Assembly (NCBI GenBank): GCA_964460245.1
Contig: CAYWTL010000047.1
Coordinates: 1-18,723 of the forward strand
Direction: 5' to 3'
Length of the DNA stretch: 18,723 bases
From: JAXDBM01 sp964460245
Lineage (GTDB): Bacteria > Desulfobacterota > Syntrophia > Syntrophales > Fen-1087
Part shown: in pieces, positions 6,027 to 13,315 of the stretch
Layout: the number at the start of each line of letters is the position of its first letter
How positions within the stretch are numbered: position 1 is the stretch's first letter
Notes under the pieces: model-generated
Databases searched by the model: none
Seen by the model: the letters and a program-made list of their open reading frames with translations, nothing else
What the model was told of the DNA's origin: nothing
Position numbers and translations under genes: made by a program

Positions 6027-7961
6027 ATGTTTGCGAAACTTTTTACACCCCTGCGGATCGGAAACATGGAAATCCCCAACCGGCTCGTCATGCTGCCCAT
6101 GACCACGGGATACTGCGAGGCGGACGAGACGGTGGGTGACCGCCTGATCGACTTTTATGCCGAGCGGGCAAGGGGCGGGGCCGGCTTGATCTTCATTCCC
6201 TTTTCCCCGATCACGGCCGGATCGCCGGTGGAGCCGGGCCTGTTCGATGACCGTTTTCTTCCGGGCGTGCGGCGTCTCACCGAGGCCGTCCGGTCGCAGG
6301 GAGCGAAAGTCGCCTGCCAGCTCATCACCTCCTATCATATCATCCTGCGGAACAACCTCGTCGAGGCGGTCGCGCCGTCGGCGATCCTGAACCAGATGAT
6401 CCGGGTTGTTCCGCGAGCGCTGACCGTCGAGGAGATCCGCTTCATCGTCGCAAAATACGGCGAGGCGGCTCGTCGTGTCCGGGAGGTCGGCTTCGATGCC
6501 CTGGAGGTGCTGGTCGGCGGCGGCTATCTGCTGAACCGGTTTCTCTCCCCGGTCGGCAACCAACGGGACGATGCATACGGGGGCAGCCTGGAAAACCGGA
6601 TGCGGATTCTTCTGGAGATTGTGGAAAGCATTCGAAAGGCCGTCGGCGGAGACTTTCCGATCGGCATCCGTCTGAACATCGAGGAGCAGATGCCCGGGGG
6701 GCACACCGTCGAGGACTCGAAAGCCGTCGCCCGCATTCTGGAGCAGGCGGGCGTGAAATTCATCAACGCCTACACGGGCTGGCACGAGTCGCCGATCCCA
6801 ACGGTCGCTTCTTCCCTGCCCAAGGGTGCTTTTGCCCATCTGGCCGGGAAGATTCGGGGCGCCGTTGGGATCCCGGTCATCGCGGCCAACCGCATCAACG
6901 ACCCGTTCACGGCCGAGCGGATCCTGTCCGACGGACAGGCCGACCTGATCGGCATGGGCCGGGCCCTTCTGGCAGACCCGATGCTTCCCCGCAAGGCGAA
7001 GGCGGGGCGAATCGACGAGATCGTTCCCTGCATTGCCTGCTCGAACTGCCTGAGCGGCATCCTTTCCACCGTCTACAAGAACTGGGGCGAGGGCGTCAAC
7101 ATCACCTGCACCGTGAACCCGCTGCTGGGCCGGGAGGGCGAGCACCTGCCAGGCCGCGCAGAGACGCCGAAGAAGGTGTTCGTCGCCGGCGGCGGCCCTG
7201 CGGGACTGACGGCGGCGATGACCGCCGCGGCACGGGGGCATCTCGTTACCCTCTTTGAAAAAGCGTCCGAGTCCGGCGGATGGCTTCGAATCGGCTGCCT
7301 GCCGCCCCACAAGGAGGAGATCCGCAACCTGGCAAACAACCTGGATTTCCGCGCCAGGCAGGCCGGCGCGGAAATCCGCCTCAACCGCGGTCTGGATGCC
7401 CGAACCGTCATGGAGGAAAAGTGCGATGCCCTGGTTCTGGCCCCGGGTGCTTCCCCCATCGCTCCGGCGATCCCCGGCGTGAAGATGCCCCATGTCGTTT
7501 CGGCGGAGGATGTCCTGACGGGGCGGGCGGTTGTGAAGGGGGCGGTCGTCGTGATCGGCGGCGGTCTGGTGGGATGCGAAACGGCGGAGTTCATCCTGGA
7601 TCGGGGCGGCGAAGGCACGACGGTCGCCGTTCTGGAGATGCTGGACCGGCTCGCGCCGACGATCTCCCCGACCTACCGGCCGTTTTTCCTGGCGCGGCTG
7701 AAAAAAATGGGCATTCGAATGGAGACGAACACCACCGTTCGGGAGATCACCGCCGACGGCGTGAAGGTGGACCGGAAAGGGGCCCCCGATTTCTTTCCGG
7801 GAAACGCGGTGGTCGTCGCCGTGGGCCTGAAGCCGGATCCGGCGCTCGCCGAACCCTTTCGGGGGCTGGCCCCGGAAATTTACCGGATCGGAGACTTCGT
7901 TCAGCCCCGCATGATCAAGGAGGCGATTGCCGAGGGGTTCGATGCGGGGATGAAAATCTGA
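6027..7961 (+). CDS. FadH-like 2,4-dienoyl-CoA reductase (OYE-type FMN / 4Fe-4S / FAD oxidoreductase)
   Basis: A 644-residue three-part flavoenzyme. Residues 1-330 are an old-yellow-enzyme TIM barrel for FMN, with RLVMLPM near the start. It keeps the FadH active-site signatures GGYLLNRFLSP (165-175, Tyr167 at the position of the E. coli catalytic Tyr) and GWHESPIPT (251-259, His253 at the position of the catalytic His). A 4Fe-4S site follows: C335-x2-C338-x2-C341 and C361. The first Rossmann fold has GGGPAGL (388-394); the second, NAD(P)-type, has VVVIGGGLVGCETAEF (507-522). E. coli FadH uses CxxCxxxC, so the Fe-S spacing is closer to trimethylamine dehydrogenase types. Start 6027 is nine bases after AGGAG (6013-6017); the in-frame ATG at 6018 touches that site. 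The neighbouring dienoyl-CoA isomerase supports a role in unsaturated acyl-CoA oxidation, though another enoate substrate is possible. Confidence 0.85.
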   Translation: MFAKLFTPLRIGNMEIPNRLVMLPMTTGYCEADETVGDRLIDFYAERARGGAGLIFIPFSPITAGSPVEPGLFDDRFLPGVRRLTEAVRSQGAKVACQLITSYHIILRNNLVEAVAPSAILNQMIRVVPRALTVEEIRFIVAKYGEAARRVREVGFDALEVLVGGGYLLNRFLSPVGNQRDDAYGGSLENRMRILLEIVESIRKAVGGDFPIGIRLNIEEQMPGGHTVEDSKAVARILEQAGVKFINAYTGWHESPIPTVASSLPKGAFAHLAGKIRGAVGIPVIAANRINDPFTAERILSDGQADLIGMGRALLADPMLPRKAKAGRIDEIVPCIACSNCLSGILSTVYKNWGEGVNITCTVNPLLGREGEHLPGRAETPKKVFVAGGGPAGLTAAMTAAARGHLVTLFEKASESGGWLRIGCLPPHKEEIRNLANNLDFRARQAGAEIRLNRGLDARTVMEEKCDALVLAPGASPIAPAIPGVKMPHVVSAEDVLTGRAVVKGAVVVIGGGLVGCETAEFILDRGGEGTTVAVLEMLDRLAPTISPTYRPFFLARLKKMGIRMETNTTVREITADGVKVDRKGAPDFFPGNAVVVAVGLKPDPALAEPFRGLAPEIYRIGDFVQPRMIKEAIAEGFDAGMKI

Positions 7962-8023
7962 CGGGAATGGCAGGTTCGGCGCAACCGAAGATTTCAAAAA
8001 TTATTCTGACCGAAGGAGGAAGC

Positions 8024-8830
8024 ATGAACAGCAACGATCCTTTCCGGGTCGAAAAAGAAGGCCCTATCGCATGGCTCATCCTGAACCGGCCCGAGAAGCG
8101 CAACACCATGGGCTTTGCTTTTTATGAACGCCTGGGCGTCCATTTCGATGCTTTTGACAGGGACCCGGAAGTGCGGGTGGTGATCATCCGCGCTGAGGGC
8201 AAGAGCTTCACCGCCGGAACGGATCTGGAAGATCTCGGGAGCCTCTACCGGCAGATGACGTCCGGCGATCGGGAGGACTTGCGCCTGAAGATCCTGCGGG
8301 CGCAGCAGGGCATCAACAGCCTGGAAAAATGCCGGAAGCCCGTCATCGCCGCGGTTCACGGCCATTGCCTGGGCGGCGGCGTCGACCTGCTGTGCGCCTG
8401 CGACATTCGGATCGCCGCCGCGGACGCCCTGTTCGGCGTGCGGGAAGTGCGCGTGGCCTTCATCGCCGATGTCGGGACGCTGCAGCGACTCCCCCATATT
8501 ATCGGGGACGGATGGTTCCGGGAACTGGCCCTGACCGGCCGCGATTTCGATGCCGTGGAAGCCCTGCAGATGCGTTTCGTTACTCGAATCTGTGCGGATC
8601 GGGACGAGCTCTATCTCGAGGCGAAAAAGATCGCCGGGCAGATCGCCTCCTGTTCGCCCTTGGCCGTCCAGGGAACCAAGGACGCCATTCTCTACAGCCG
8701 GGACCACGGGGTCTACCCGGGGCTCGAATACACGGCCCAGAAAAATGCCGCCATGATCCCTTCGGAGGACATGGTGGAAGCGGTCGGGGCATTCCTGGAA
8801 AAGCGGAAGCCCGTCTTCACGGGACGATGA
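8024..8830 (+). CDS. Enoyl-CoA hydratase/isomerase family, delta3,5-delta2,4-dienoyl-CoA isomerase type
   Basis: A 268-residue crotonase-fold protein. It has the N-terminal strand AWLILNRPEKRNTM, the oxyanion-hole regions SFTAGTDL (61-68) and HGHCLGGGVD (112-121), and the segment ADVGTLQRLPHIIGD (148-162), which is characteristic of ECH1-type dienoyl-CoA isomerases. The three acidic residues important in rat ECH1 (Asp176, Glu196, Asp204) have counterparts Asp121, Glu141 and Asp149 with identical spacing (20 and 8). This makes a double-bond shift more likely than hydration. AAGGAGGA (8013-8020) sits just before ATG 8024. The gene lies 62 bp after the FadH-like reductase and probably shares its transcript. 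Its 3' end overlaps the oppositely oriented Fe-S protein gene by 14 bp. Ordinary enoyl-CoA hydratase activity cannot be excluded. Confidence 0.88.
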   Translation: MNSNDPFRVEKEGPIAWLILNRPEKRNTMGFAFYERLGVHFDAFDRDPEVRVVIIRAEGKSFTAGTDLEDLGSLYRQMTSGDREDLRLKILRAQQGINSLEKCRKPVIAAVHGHCLGGGVDLLCACDIRIAAADALFGVREVRVAFIADVGTLQRLPHIIGDGWFRELALTGRDFDAVEALQMRFVTRICADRDELYLEAKKIAGQIASCSPLAVQGTKDAILYSRDHGVYPGLEYTAQKNAAMIPSEDMVEAVGAFLEKRKPVFTGR

Positions 8831-9725
8831 GTTCTTCCGGTTCGGCTCCGGATCCGCGTCCCGGCAATCTTTCCGCAGGGATTGCGGATTCGCAGGGGAC
8901 TCCGGTCTGACAGAGGCCGCACCCGTAGCTTTCAAAACCGAATCGCGCTTTCGCATAAGGCGCCACGACGCCGAAGAGATAATCCCGGCACTTGCGCTTG
9001 TCGTGTCCGGCTTCGCCGAGTGCTCCCGCGGGGCAGCGCGCAATACACTTTCCGCATTTGCCGTCCGGGTAGAAAAGGCAGTAGGCGCGGTGGTCCGCGT
9101 AGGGCCGCGGGGTCGGAGGCAACTCGATATCGGCAATGACGGAACCGCAACGCATCGCCTTGCCCCGGGCCGTGATCAGTCCGTCGCAGAGGCCGAAGGT
9201 TCCCAGCCCGGACACATGGGCCGCATGGCGTTCCGACCAGTTGGAGGCAAGCCCGTAACGATCCGAGTTCTGCCATTTCCAGAGCGGGGAGAGCGAGGGT
9301 GCAACGGCCCTGCAGCCAATCTGCTCAAGCGACGCGACGACATGGCAGGCCAGGGCCGTGTTGGTCTGTTCGCCGAAGTTCCGCGACCGGGACCAGCGCT
9401 CTGATGGGTATTCCCTCTCCTTTCGATTGTCCCGTTTTGTCGCCTCCGTTTGCGGCAGAATCCAGCTGATCACCGTCAGCTCCTGCGGTTCGGCGCCGAA
9501 GGATGCCGCAAAAATCTCCACGGGCGTCCAGAAGAACGCGCCGATGTCTTCCTTGAATTTACGGTAGAGGGAATCATCCCCGCCGGAAAAGCCGATCAGC
9601 GGTTGGCTCCATGCCGTTTCCTGCGCCTCGTTTTCGAGCGAATTGGCGCGAGATCGGCGGATAAAATCCCGGATAATGTCCGATACCAGGCCGGCCTTGG
9701 AGCCGGATGCAATGCGATCGGTCAT
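8817..9725 (-). CDS. QueG-like (epoxyqueuosine reductase-related) 4Fe-4S protein
   Basis: A 302-residue iron-sulfur protein related to epoxyqueuosine reductase and, more distantly, reductive dehalogenases. Visible signatures are ERHAAHVSGLGTFGLCDGL (165-183, the family's conserved region before the clusters), the first cluster C224-x2-C227-x3-C231-P with C216 and C246 nearby, and a second group YGCGLCQTGVPC (267-278). In QueG the last group usually reads GCDxCQxxCPWN; here a GVPC form replaces it, so this is a divergent branch and queuosine synthesis should not be assumed. No signal peptide is visible. ATG at 9725 (complement) is preceded by AGGAGG with nine bases between; further upstream in-frame starts lack this. 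It is convergent with the isomerase gene and divergent from miaB, so it is transcribed alone. Function unknown beyond Fe-S, possibly cobalamin-dependent, redox chemistry. Confidence 0.8.
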   Translation of the reverse strand: MTDRIASGSKAGLVSDIIRDFIRRSRANSLENEAQETAWSQPLIGFSGGDDSLYRKFKEDIGAFFWTPVEIFAASFGAEPQELTVISWILPQTEATKRDNRKEREYPSERWSRSRNFGEQTNTALACHVVASLEQIGCRAVAPSLSPLWKWQNSDRYGLASNWSERHAAHVSGLGTFGLCDGLITARGKAMRCGSVIADIELPPTPRPYADHRAYCLFYPDGKCGKCIARCPAGALGEAGHDKRKCRDYLFGVVAPYAKARFGFESYGCGLCQTGVPCESAIPAERLPGRGSGAEPEELIVP

Positions 9726-9760
9726 GCCGATTTTCCTCCTTTGCGCAAAAGCCCGAATCC

Positions 9761-9788
9761 AATTTAGCATGCCATGGCGGAAAAACAA
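9761..9788 (-). promoter_or_regulatory. Candidate promoter of the QueG-like gene
   Basis: On the minus strand TTGTTT (9788-9783) is followed after 16 bases by TAAATT (9766-9761). This places a transcription start near 9754, about 28 bases before the start codon. The hexamers are moderate matches; support comes mainly from position in the divergent intergenic region. Confidence 0.35.
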
Positions 9789-9818
9789 GGCTTCTGCGCC
9801 CATTTTCCCAAAAAAGAT

Positions 9819-9842
9819 TTGACTATCCAAATTCCTTATAAT
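9819..9842 (+). promoter_or_regulatory. AT-rich promoter region of miaB with perfect TATAAT
   Basis: TATAAT (9837-9842) is a perfect -10 box in an AT-rich island, unlike the surrounding GC-rich DNA. A good -35 hexamer TTGACT (9819-9824) is present but only 12 bases away, shorter than the normal 16-18. Transcription may use the -10 with an A-rich upstream element, or TTGACT with the weak TATGGG at 9842-9847 (17-base spacing). Confidence 0.45.
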
Positions 9843-9883
9843 ATGGGGACTTCGGATTTCAAGTCACTTGCAGGCGGTGCCGA

Positions 9884-11224
9884 TTGAAACGGAAATACCT
9901 GTATATTCAAACCTTTGGCTGTCAAATGAATGTCAACGATTCTGAGAAGATCGTGGCATTGCTCGCACAGGACGGCTACGAGACGACGGATGATGCCGGT
10001 CGCGCCGATCTGATTGTTGTCAACACCTGCAGCATTCGTGAAAAGGCGGCCCAGAAGGCCTACAGTCAGCTCGGAAGATTCCGATTGCTGAAGGAGCGGA
10101 ACCCCGATCTGGTCCTGGCGATGGGCGGGTGCCTGGCGCAGGAGTGTGGAGGGAAATCGATGGGAAGAATACCCTTTCTGGATATCGTCTTCGGCACCCA
10201 TCAGATCCACCGTCTGCCCGAGTTGGTCAGGCAGGTTGCAGCCACGCACTTAGCCGTCGCGGAAACGGGTTTCGAGTGTCACGTGAAATCCCTGGACATC
10301 GCGGCGACGCCCCGGAACGGTTCCGTGAGCGCCTATGTGACCGTCATGCAGGGATGCAACAATTACTGTTCCTATTGCGTGGTTCCCTATCTGCGTGGGC
10401 CAGAGGAGAGCCGCGCCATGCCGGCGATTGTCGAGGAAGTGGAGAGGCTTGCCGGGTCGGGCATCCGGGAAGTGACGCTCCTGGGCCAGAATGTCAATTC
10501 CTACGGGTTGCCCGGCGGCGCGCGGTTTTCCCGCCTGCTCCGGACCATCGGCGGGATCCGGGGAATCGAAAGGATCCGGTTCACGACTTCCCATCCGAAG
10601 GATCTGTCCGATGATCTGATCCGGTGCTTTGCCGATGTGGAAGCCCTGTGCGGGCACATTCACCTGCCCGTGCAGTCCGGCTCGAATGACATCCTGAAAC
10701 GGATGAACCGCGGCTACAGCCGCGAGCATTACCTCGAACGGGTGGAACGGCTCAAAACGGTTTGTCCGGAAATCAGCATCACGTCGGATGTGATCGTCGG
10801 ATTTCCCGGAGAGTCGGACCGCGACTTTGAAGCGACCCTGGACCTGATGCGGAAAGTGAGGTTTGACAACCTGTTCTCTTTCAAGTATTCAGAGCGGAAG
10901 GGGACCGTGGCGGTCGCGCTGGATCGCAAGATCCCGGAGCGGGTCAAGCAGGAACGCCTGCAATGCCTCCAGAGGCTCCAGGAACAGCACACCCTCGAAC
11001 GGAACCGCTCGTTCGAGGGGCGAACCGAAGAGATTCTGGTCGAGGGCGTCAGCAGGAACAGCGAGATGGACATGACCGGAAGAACGCGATCCAACCGGAT
11101 CGTGAACTTCAGGGGGGGGGATGACCTTGCGGGAAAAACAATCCCCGTCCGGATCACAAAAGCCTATCTTCATTCCCTCAGAGGCGACGTCCAAAAGGAG
11201 TGGAAGCGATGCTCATCGAAATGA
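9884..11224 (+). CDS. miaB: tRNA-2-methylthio-N6-isopentenyladenosine(37) synthase MiaB
   Basis: A 446-residue radical-SAM methylthiotransferase that adds the 2-methylthio group to i6A37 of tRNAs reading UNN codons. All three domains are present. The N-terminal UPF0004 domain carries the auxiliary-cluster cysteines C13 (TFGCQMN), C49 (NTCSIRE) and C83 (GGCLAQ). The radical-SAM motif is GCNNYCSYCVVPYLRG with C158, C162 and C165. A C-terminal TRAM domain ends the protein. Start is TTG 9884, giving the family's usual KYLYIQTFGCQMN beginning; the ribosome site ahead is weak (AGGCGG) and no in-frame ATG fits better. A G9 run at 11112-11120 lies in the TRAM-coding part, with the frame intact. The 3' end overlaps the next gene by 16 bases. 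Confidence 0.96.
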   Translation: MKRKYLYIQTFGCQMNVNDSEKIVALLAQDGYETTDDAGRADLIVVNTCSIREKAAQKAYSQLGRFRLLKERNPDLVLAMGGCLAQECGGKSMGRIPFLDIVFGTHQIHRLPELVRQVAATHLAVAETGFECHVKSLDIAATPRNGSVSAYVTVMQGCNNYCSYCVVPYLRGPEESRAMPAIVEEVERLAGSGIREVTLLGQNVNSYGLPGGARFSRLLRTIGGIRGIERIRFTTSHPKDLSDDLIRCFADVEALCGHIHLPVQSGSNDILKRMNRGYSREHYLERVERLKTVCPEISITSDVIVGFPGESDRDFEATLDLMRKVRFDNLFSFKYSERKGTVAVALDRKIPERVKQERLQCLQRLQEQHTLERNRSFEGRTEEILVEGVSRNSEMDMTGRTRSNRIVNFRGGDDLAGKTIPVRITKAYLHSLRGDVQKEWKRCSSK

Positions 11225-11709
11225 AGGTGAGCGGATTGACCATCGATCCGATTACCAACACGCCCATCGTCATCTTGAAAGACCTCCAGGAAAAAAAGGC
11301 GATCCCCATCTGGATCGGCCTGTTCGAAGCCAGCGCCATCGCCACCGAACTGGAAAAAATCACCTTTTCCAGGCCCATGACCCATGACCTGATGCACGAC
11401 ATCCTGAAGACTCTCGGCGTTGAAATCGTCCGGATCGAAATCTGCGATCTGAAGAACAATACCTTTTTTGCGAATATCCATCTTTCCCGGGAGGGTCAGA
11501 GATTCGTCATTGACGCCCGACCCAGCGATGCCATTGCCGTTGCCTTGCGGGCGGGGGCGCAGATTTTCGTGGACGATCAGGTGATCGAAAAATCGCGATC
11601 CATCGATTTCGGAGAAAAAGCGACGAATCTGGACCAGCTGAAGGACGAAAAACTGAAGGAATTTCTGGAGAACCTTTCTCCGGAAGATTTCGGAAAATAC
11701 AAGATGTAG
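11209..11709 (+). CDS. Bifunctional nuclease family protein (BFN/DUF151)
   Basis: A 166-residue DUF151 protein. Typical motifs are ITNTPIVILKD (15-25), IPIWIGLFEASAIA (32-45), RPMTHDLMHDIL (55-66) and DARPSDAIAVALRAGAQIFV (102-121). The acidic tail LKEFLENLSPEDFGKY is also usual in this family. The founding eukaryotic member was reported to have RNase and DNase activity, and the Thermotoga structure represents the fold; the bacterial role is not settled. Start ATG 11209 is eight bases after AAGGAG (11195-11200); a GTG at 11200 overlaps that site and is less likely. The 16-bp overlap with miaB suggests translational coupling, an arrangement that also recurs in related bacteria. Confidence 0.93.
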   Translation: MLIEMKVSGLTIDPITNTPIVILKDLQEKKAIPIWIGLFEASAIATELEKITFSRPMTHDLMHDILKTLGVEIVRIEICDLKNNTFFANIHLSREGQRFVIDARPSDAIAVALRAGAQIFVDDQVIEKSRSIDFGEKATNLDQLKDEKLKEFLENLSPEDFGKYKM

Positions 11710-11807
11710 CCGGCCTGTGAGAAGACTGCGGGAGCATAAAAAACGGTTGATATTTTAATGGTTTCGTGGCTACTTTGCTTTTCAAAACGAAAGCGGCGGC
11801 AAGCGGC

Positions 11808-12746
11808 ATGAACATGAAACAGGCCATGGTTGATTTCGAGGCGCACTTGGCCGTTGAGCGGAATCTTTCCCCTCATACTCGAAAGAACTATCTCGTTGAT
11901 TTGAGACAATTCCGGGAGTTTCTTGAGATCGAACATCCGTCGAAGGCGGCCGGCGAAAATGAAATCACCCGGATCGATCATCTCATGATCCGGTCGTTCC
12001 TGGGTTCTCTTTACCGGAAAAAGCTGAAAAAAGTGACCATCGGCCGCAAGGTGGCGGCACTCCGGTCGTTTTTCAGCTATCTCCTGCGCGAGGGGAAGAT
12101 CAGCGCCAATCCGGCGGACCTGGTGCAATCTCCGCGGGCAGAGAAATACATCCCCGCCTTTCTGTCGGTGGATGAAGTCATGGCGATGGTTTCGGCCAAT
12201 TTCGGGCGGGGATTTCAGGGGCTGCGAAACCGGGCGATCGTGGAGCTTTTCTATTCCTCCGGAATCCGGCTTGGCGAACTGACCGGTTTGAATCTGGAGG
12301 ATATTGATGACGGCCAGGGTCTGATGCGGATCCGGGGGAAGGGCAGGAAGGAGCGGATCGTGCCCGTGGGCCGTCCCGCGCTGGGGGTACTGCGGGAGTA
12401 CCTTGAGAAAAGGGAGGAGGTCGGCCGTCGCGCGGAACGGGACCGGCAAAACGCCGTTTTTGTCGGCGAAGGCGGCAGGCGTCTGACGGTAAGGACAATC
12501 CAGCGGATCGTTGACGGGGCGGTCATCAGGAGCGGGATCAACCGCAAGATCAGTCCGCATGCGCTTCGGCACAGCTTCGCAACGCATCTGATGGATGCCG
12601 GCGCCGACCTCAGATCCATCCAGGAACTGCTGGGGCATGAAAGCCTCTCCACGACGCAGAAATATACTTCGGTGAGCGTCAGCCGGCTGATGGAAGTCTA
12701 CGACAAGGCCCACCCGAAGGCCGGAAGGACTAAGGACGAGCCATGA
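11808..12746 (+). CDS. xerC: Tyrosine recombinase XerC/XerD family
   Basis: A 312-residue site-specific tyrosine recombinase, full length for XerC/XerD, which resolves chromosome dimers at dif. The N-terminal SAM-like domain has FEAHLAVERNLSPHTRKNY. All catalytic residues are visible in the C-terminal domain: R154 (GIRLGE), K178 (IRGKGRKE), H251 and R254 (SPHALRHSFATH), H277 (LGHESLSTTQ) and the nucleophile Y286 (KYTSVS). The start is uncertain: ATG 11808, ATG 11814 and GTG 11766 are all in frame and none has a good ribosome site. I chose 11808 because it gives the usual Xer length. The stop overlaps the hslV start as ATGA (12743-12746), so they are co-transcribed. XerC is favoured over XerD because of linkage to hslVU, a common arrangement. 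Confidence 0.93.
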   Translation: MNMKQAMVDFEAHLAVERNLSPHTRKNYLVDLRQFREFLEIEHPSKAAGENEITRIDHLMIRSFLGSLYRKKLKKVTIGRKVAALRSFFSYLLREGKISANPADLVQSPRAEKYIPAFLSVDEVMAMVSANFGRGFQGLRNRAIVELFYSSGIRLGELTGLNLEDIDDGQGLMRIRGKGRKERIVPVGRPALGVLREYLEKREEVGRRAERDRQNAVFVGEGGRRLTVRTIQRIVDGAVIRSGINRKISPHALRHSFATHLMDAGADLRSIQELLGHESLSTTQKYTSVSVSRLMEVYDKAHPKAGRTKDEP

Positions 12747-13315
12747 AGATGAAGGGAACGACCATTGTCGCGGTCCGTCACGGGGGAAAGGTGACCGTGG
12801 CCGGCGACGGGCAGGTGACGTTTGACGTCACGGTGATGAAGCACGGTGCGAGAAAGGTCCGCCGGCTGTACCATGGACAGGTCATTGTCGGTTTTGCCGG
12901 CACCACGGCCGACGCCTTCACCCTTTTCGACCGTTTCGATCAGAAACTGGAACAGTACAACGGCAACCTGCTGAGAGCGGCGGTGGAGCTGACCAAGGAC
13001 TGGCGGACCGACCGGGTCCTTCGGCATCTGGAAGCCCTCATGATTGCCGTCAGTAGAGACTATTTTCTGATGATTTCGGGCAACGGGGACGTGATCGAAT
13101 CGGATGACGACGTGATGGCGATCGGTTCCGGTGCCCCCTACGCACTGGCCGCCGCCAGGGCGATGGTGCGGCATTCCACGCTGACGGCGACGGAAATTGC
13201 CGAGGAGGCGGTGCGGATCGCCGCGGAGATCTGCATTTACACCAACGACCGGATTACCAGCGAAGAGCTGGACGCCGCTCCATTTCCCGATGACATGAAT
13301 GAGGAGGCGCGCTGA
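12743..13315 (+). CDS. hslV: ATP-dependent protease HslUV, peptidase subunit HslV
   Basis: A 190-residue N-terminal-nucleophile peptidase that forms double hexameric rings capped by HslU. GTTIVAVRHGGKVTVAGDGQ (5-24) contains the catalytic Thr6-Thr7 pair; the conserved MKHGARKVRRL and IVGFAGTTADAFTLFDRF follow. Five residues (MKMKG) precede the nucleophilic Thr, so a short propeptide must be removed, whereas in E. coli only Met is cleaved. The start ATG overlaps the xerC stop by four bases (ATGA) and AAGGA lies just ahead. Its stop abuts the hslU ATG with no spacer, which fits translational coupling and equal synthesis of the two subunits. Confidence 0.97.
   Translation: MKMKGTTIVAVRHGGKVTVAGDGQVTFDVTVMKHGARKVRRLYHGQVIVGFAGTTADAFTLFDRFDQKLEQYNGNLLRAAVELTKDWRTDRVLRHLEALMIAVSRDYFLMISGNGDVIESDDDVMAIGSGAPYALAAARAMVRHSTLTATEIAEEAVRIAAEICIYTNDRITSEELDAAPFPDDMNEEAR

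Noticed and set aside
5958..7997. A 679-residue minus-strand open frame
   Set aside because: It is entirely antisense to the FadH-like gene, whose motifs are clear. No recognisable domain.
7280..8023. N-terminal extension of the isomerase gene reading back into the reductase gene
   Set aside because: The extension is out of frame with the reductase and has Gly/Arg/Pro-rich shadow composition. The AAGGAGGA just before ATG 8024 marks the true start.
8190..8207. TTCACCG inside the isomerase gene as a second copy of the 4462 palindrome
   Set aside because: Only the left arm matches; the right half reads CCGGAAC and does not form the same dyad.
11747..11776. TTGATA and TACTTT as a promoter ahead of xerC
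   Set aside because: The spacing (18) is acceptable but the -10 is poor, and the region is only about 100 bp inside a likely operon. Too weak to list, although it would favour the ATG at 11808 over the GTG at 11766.
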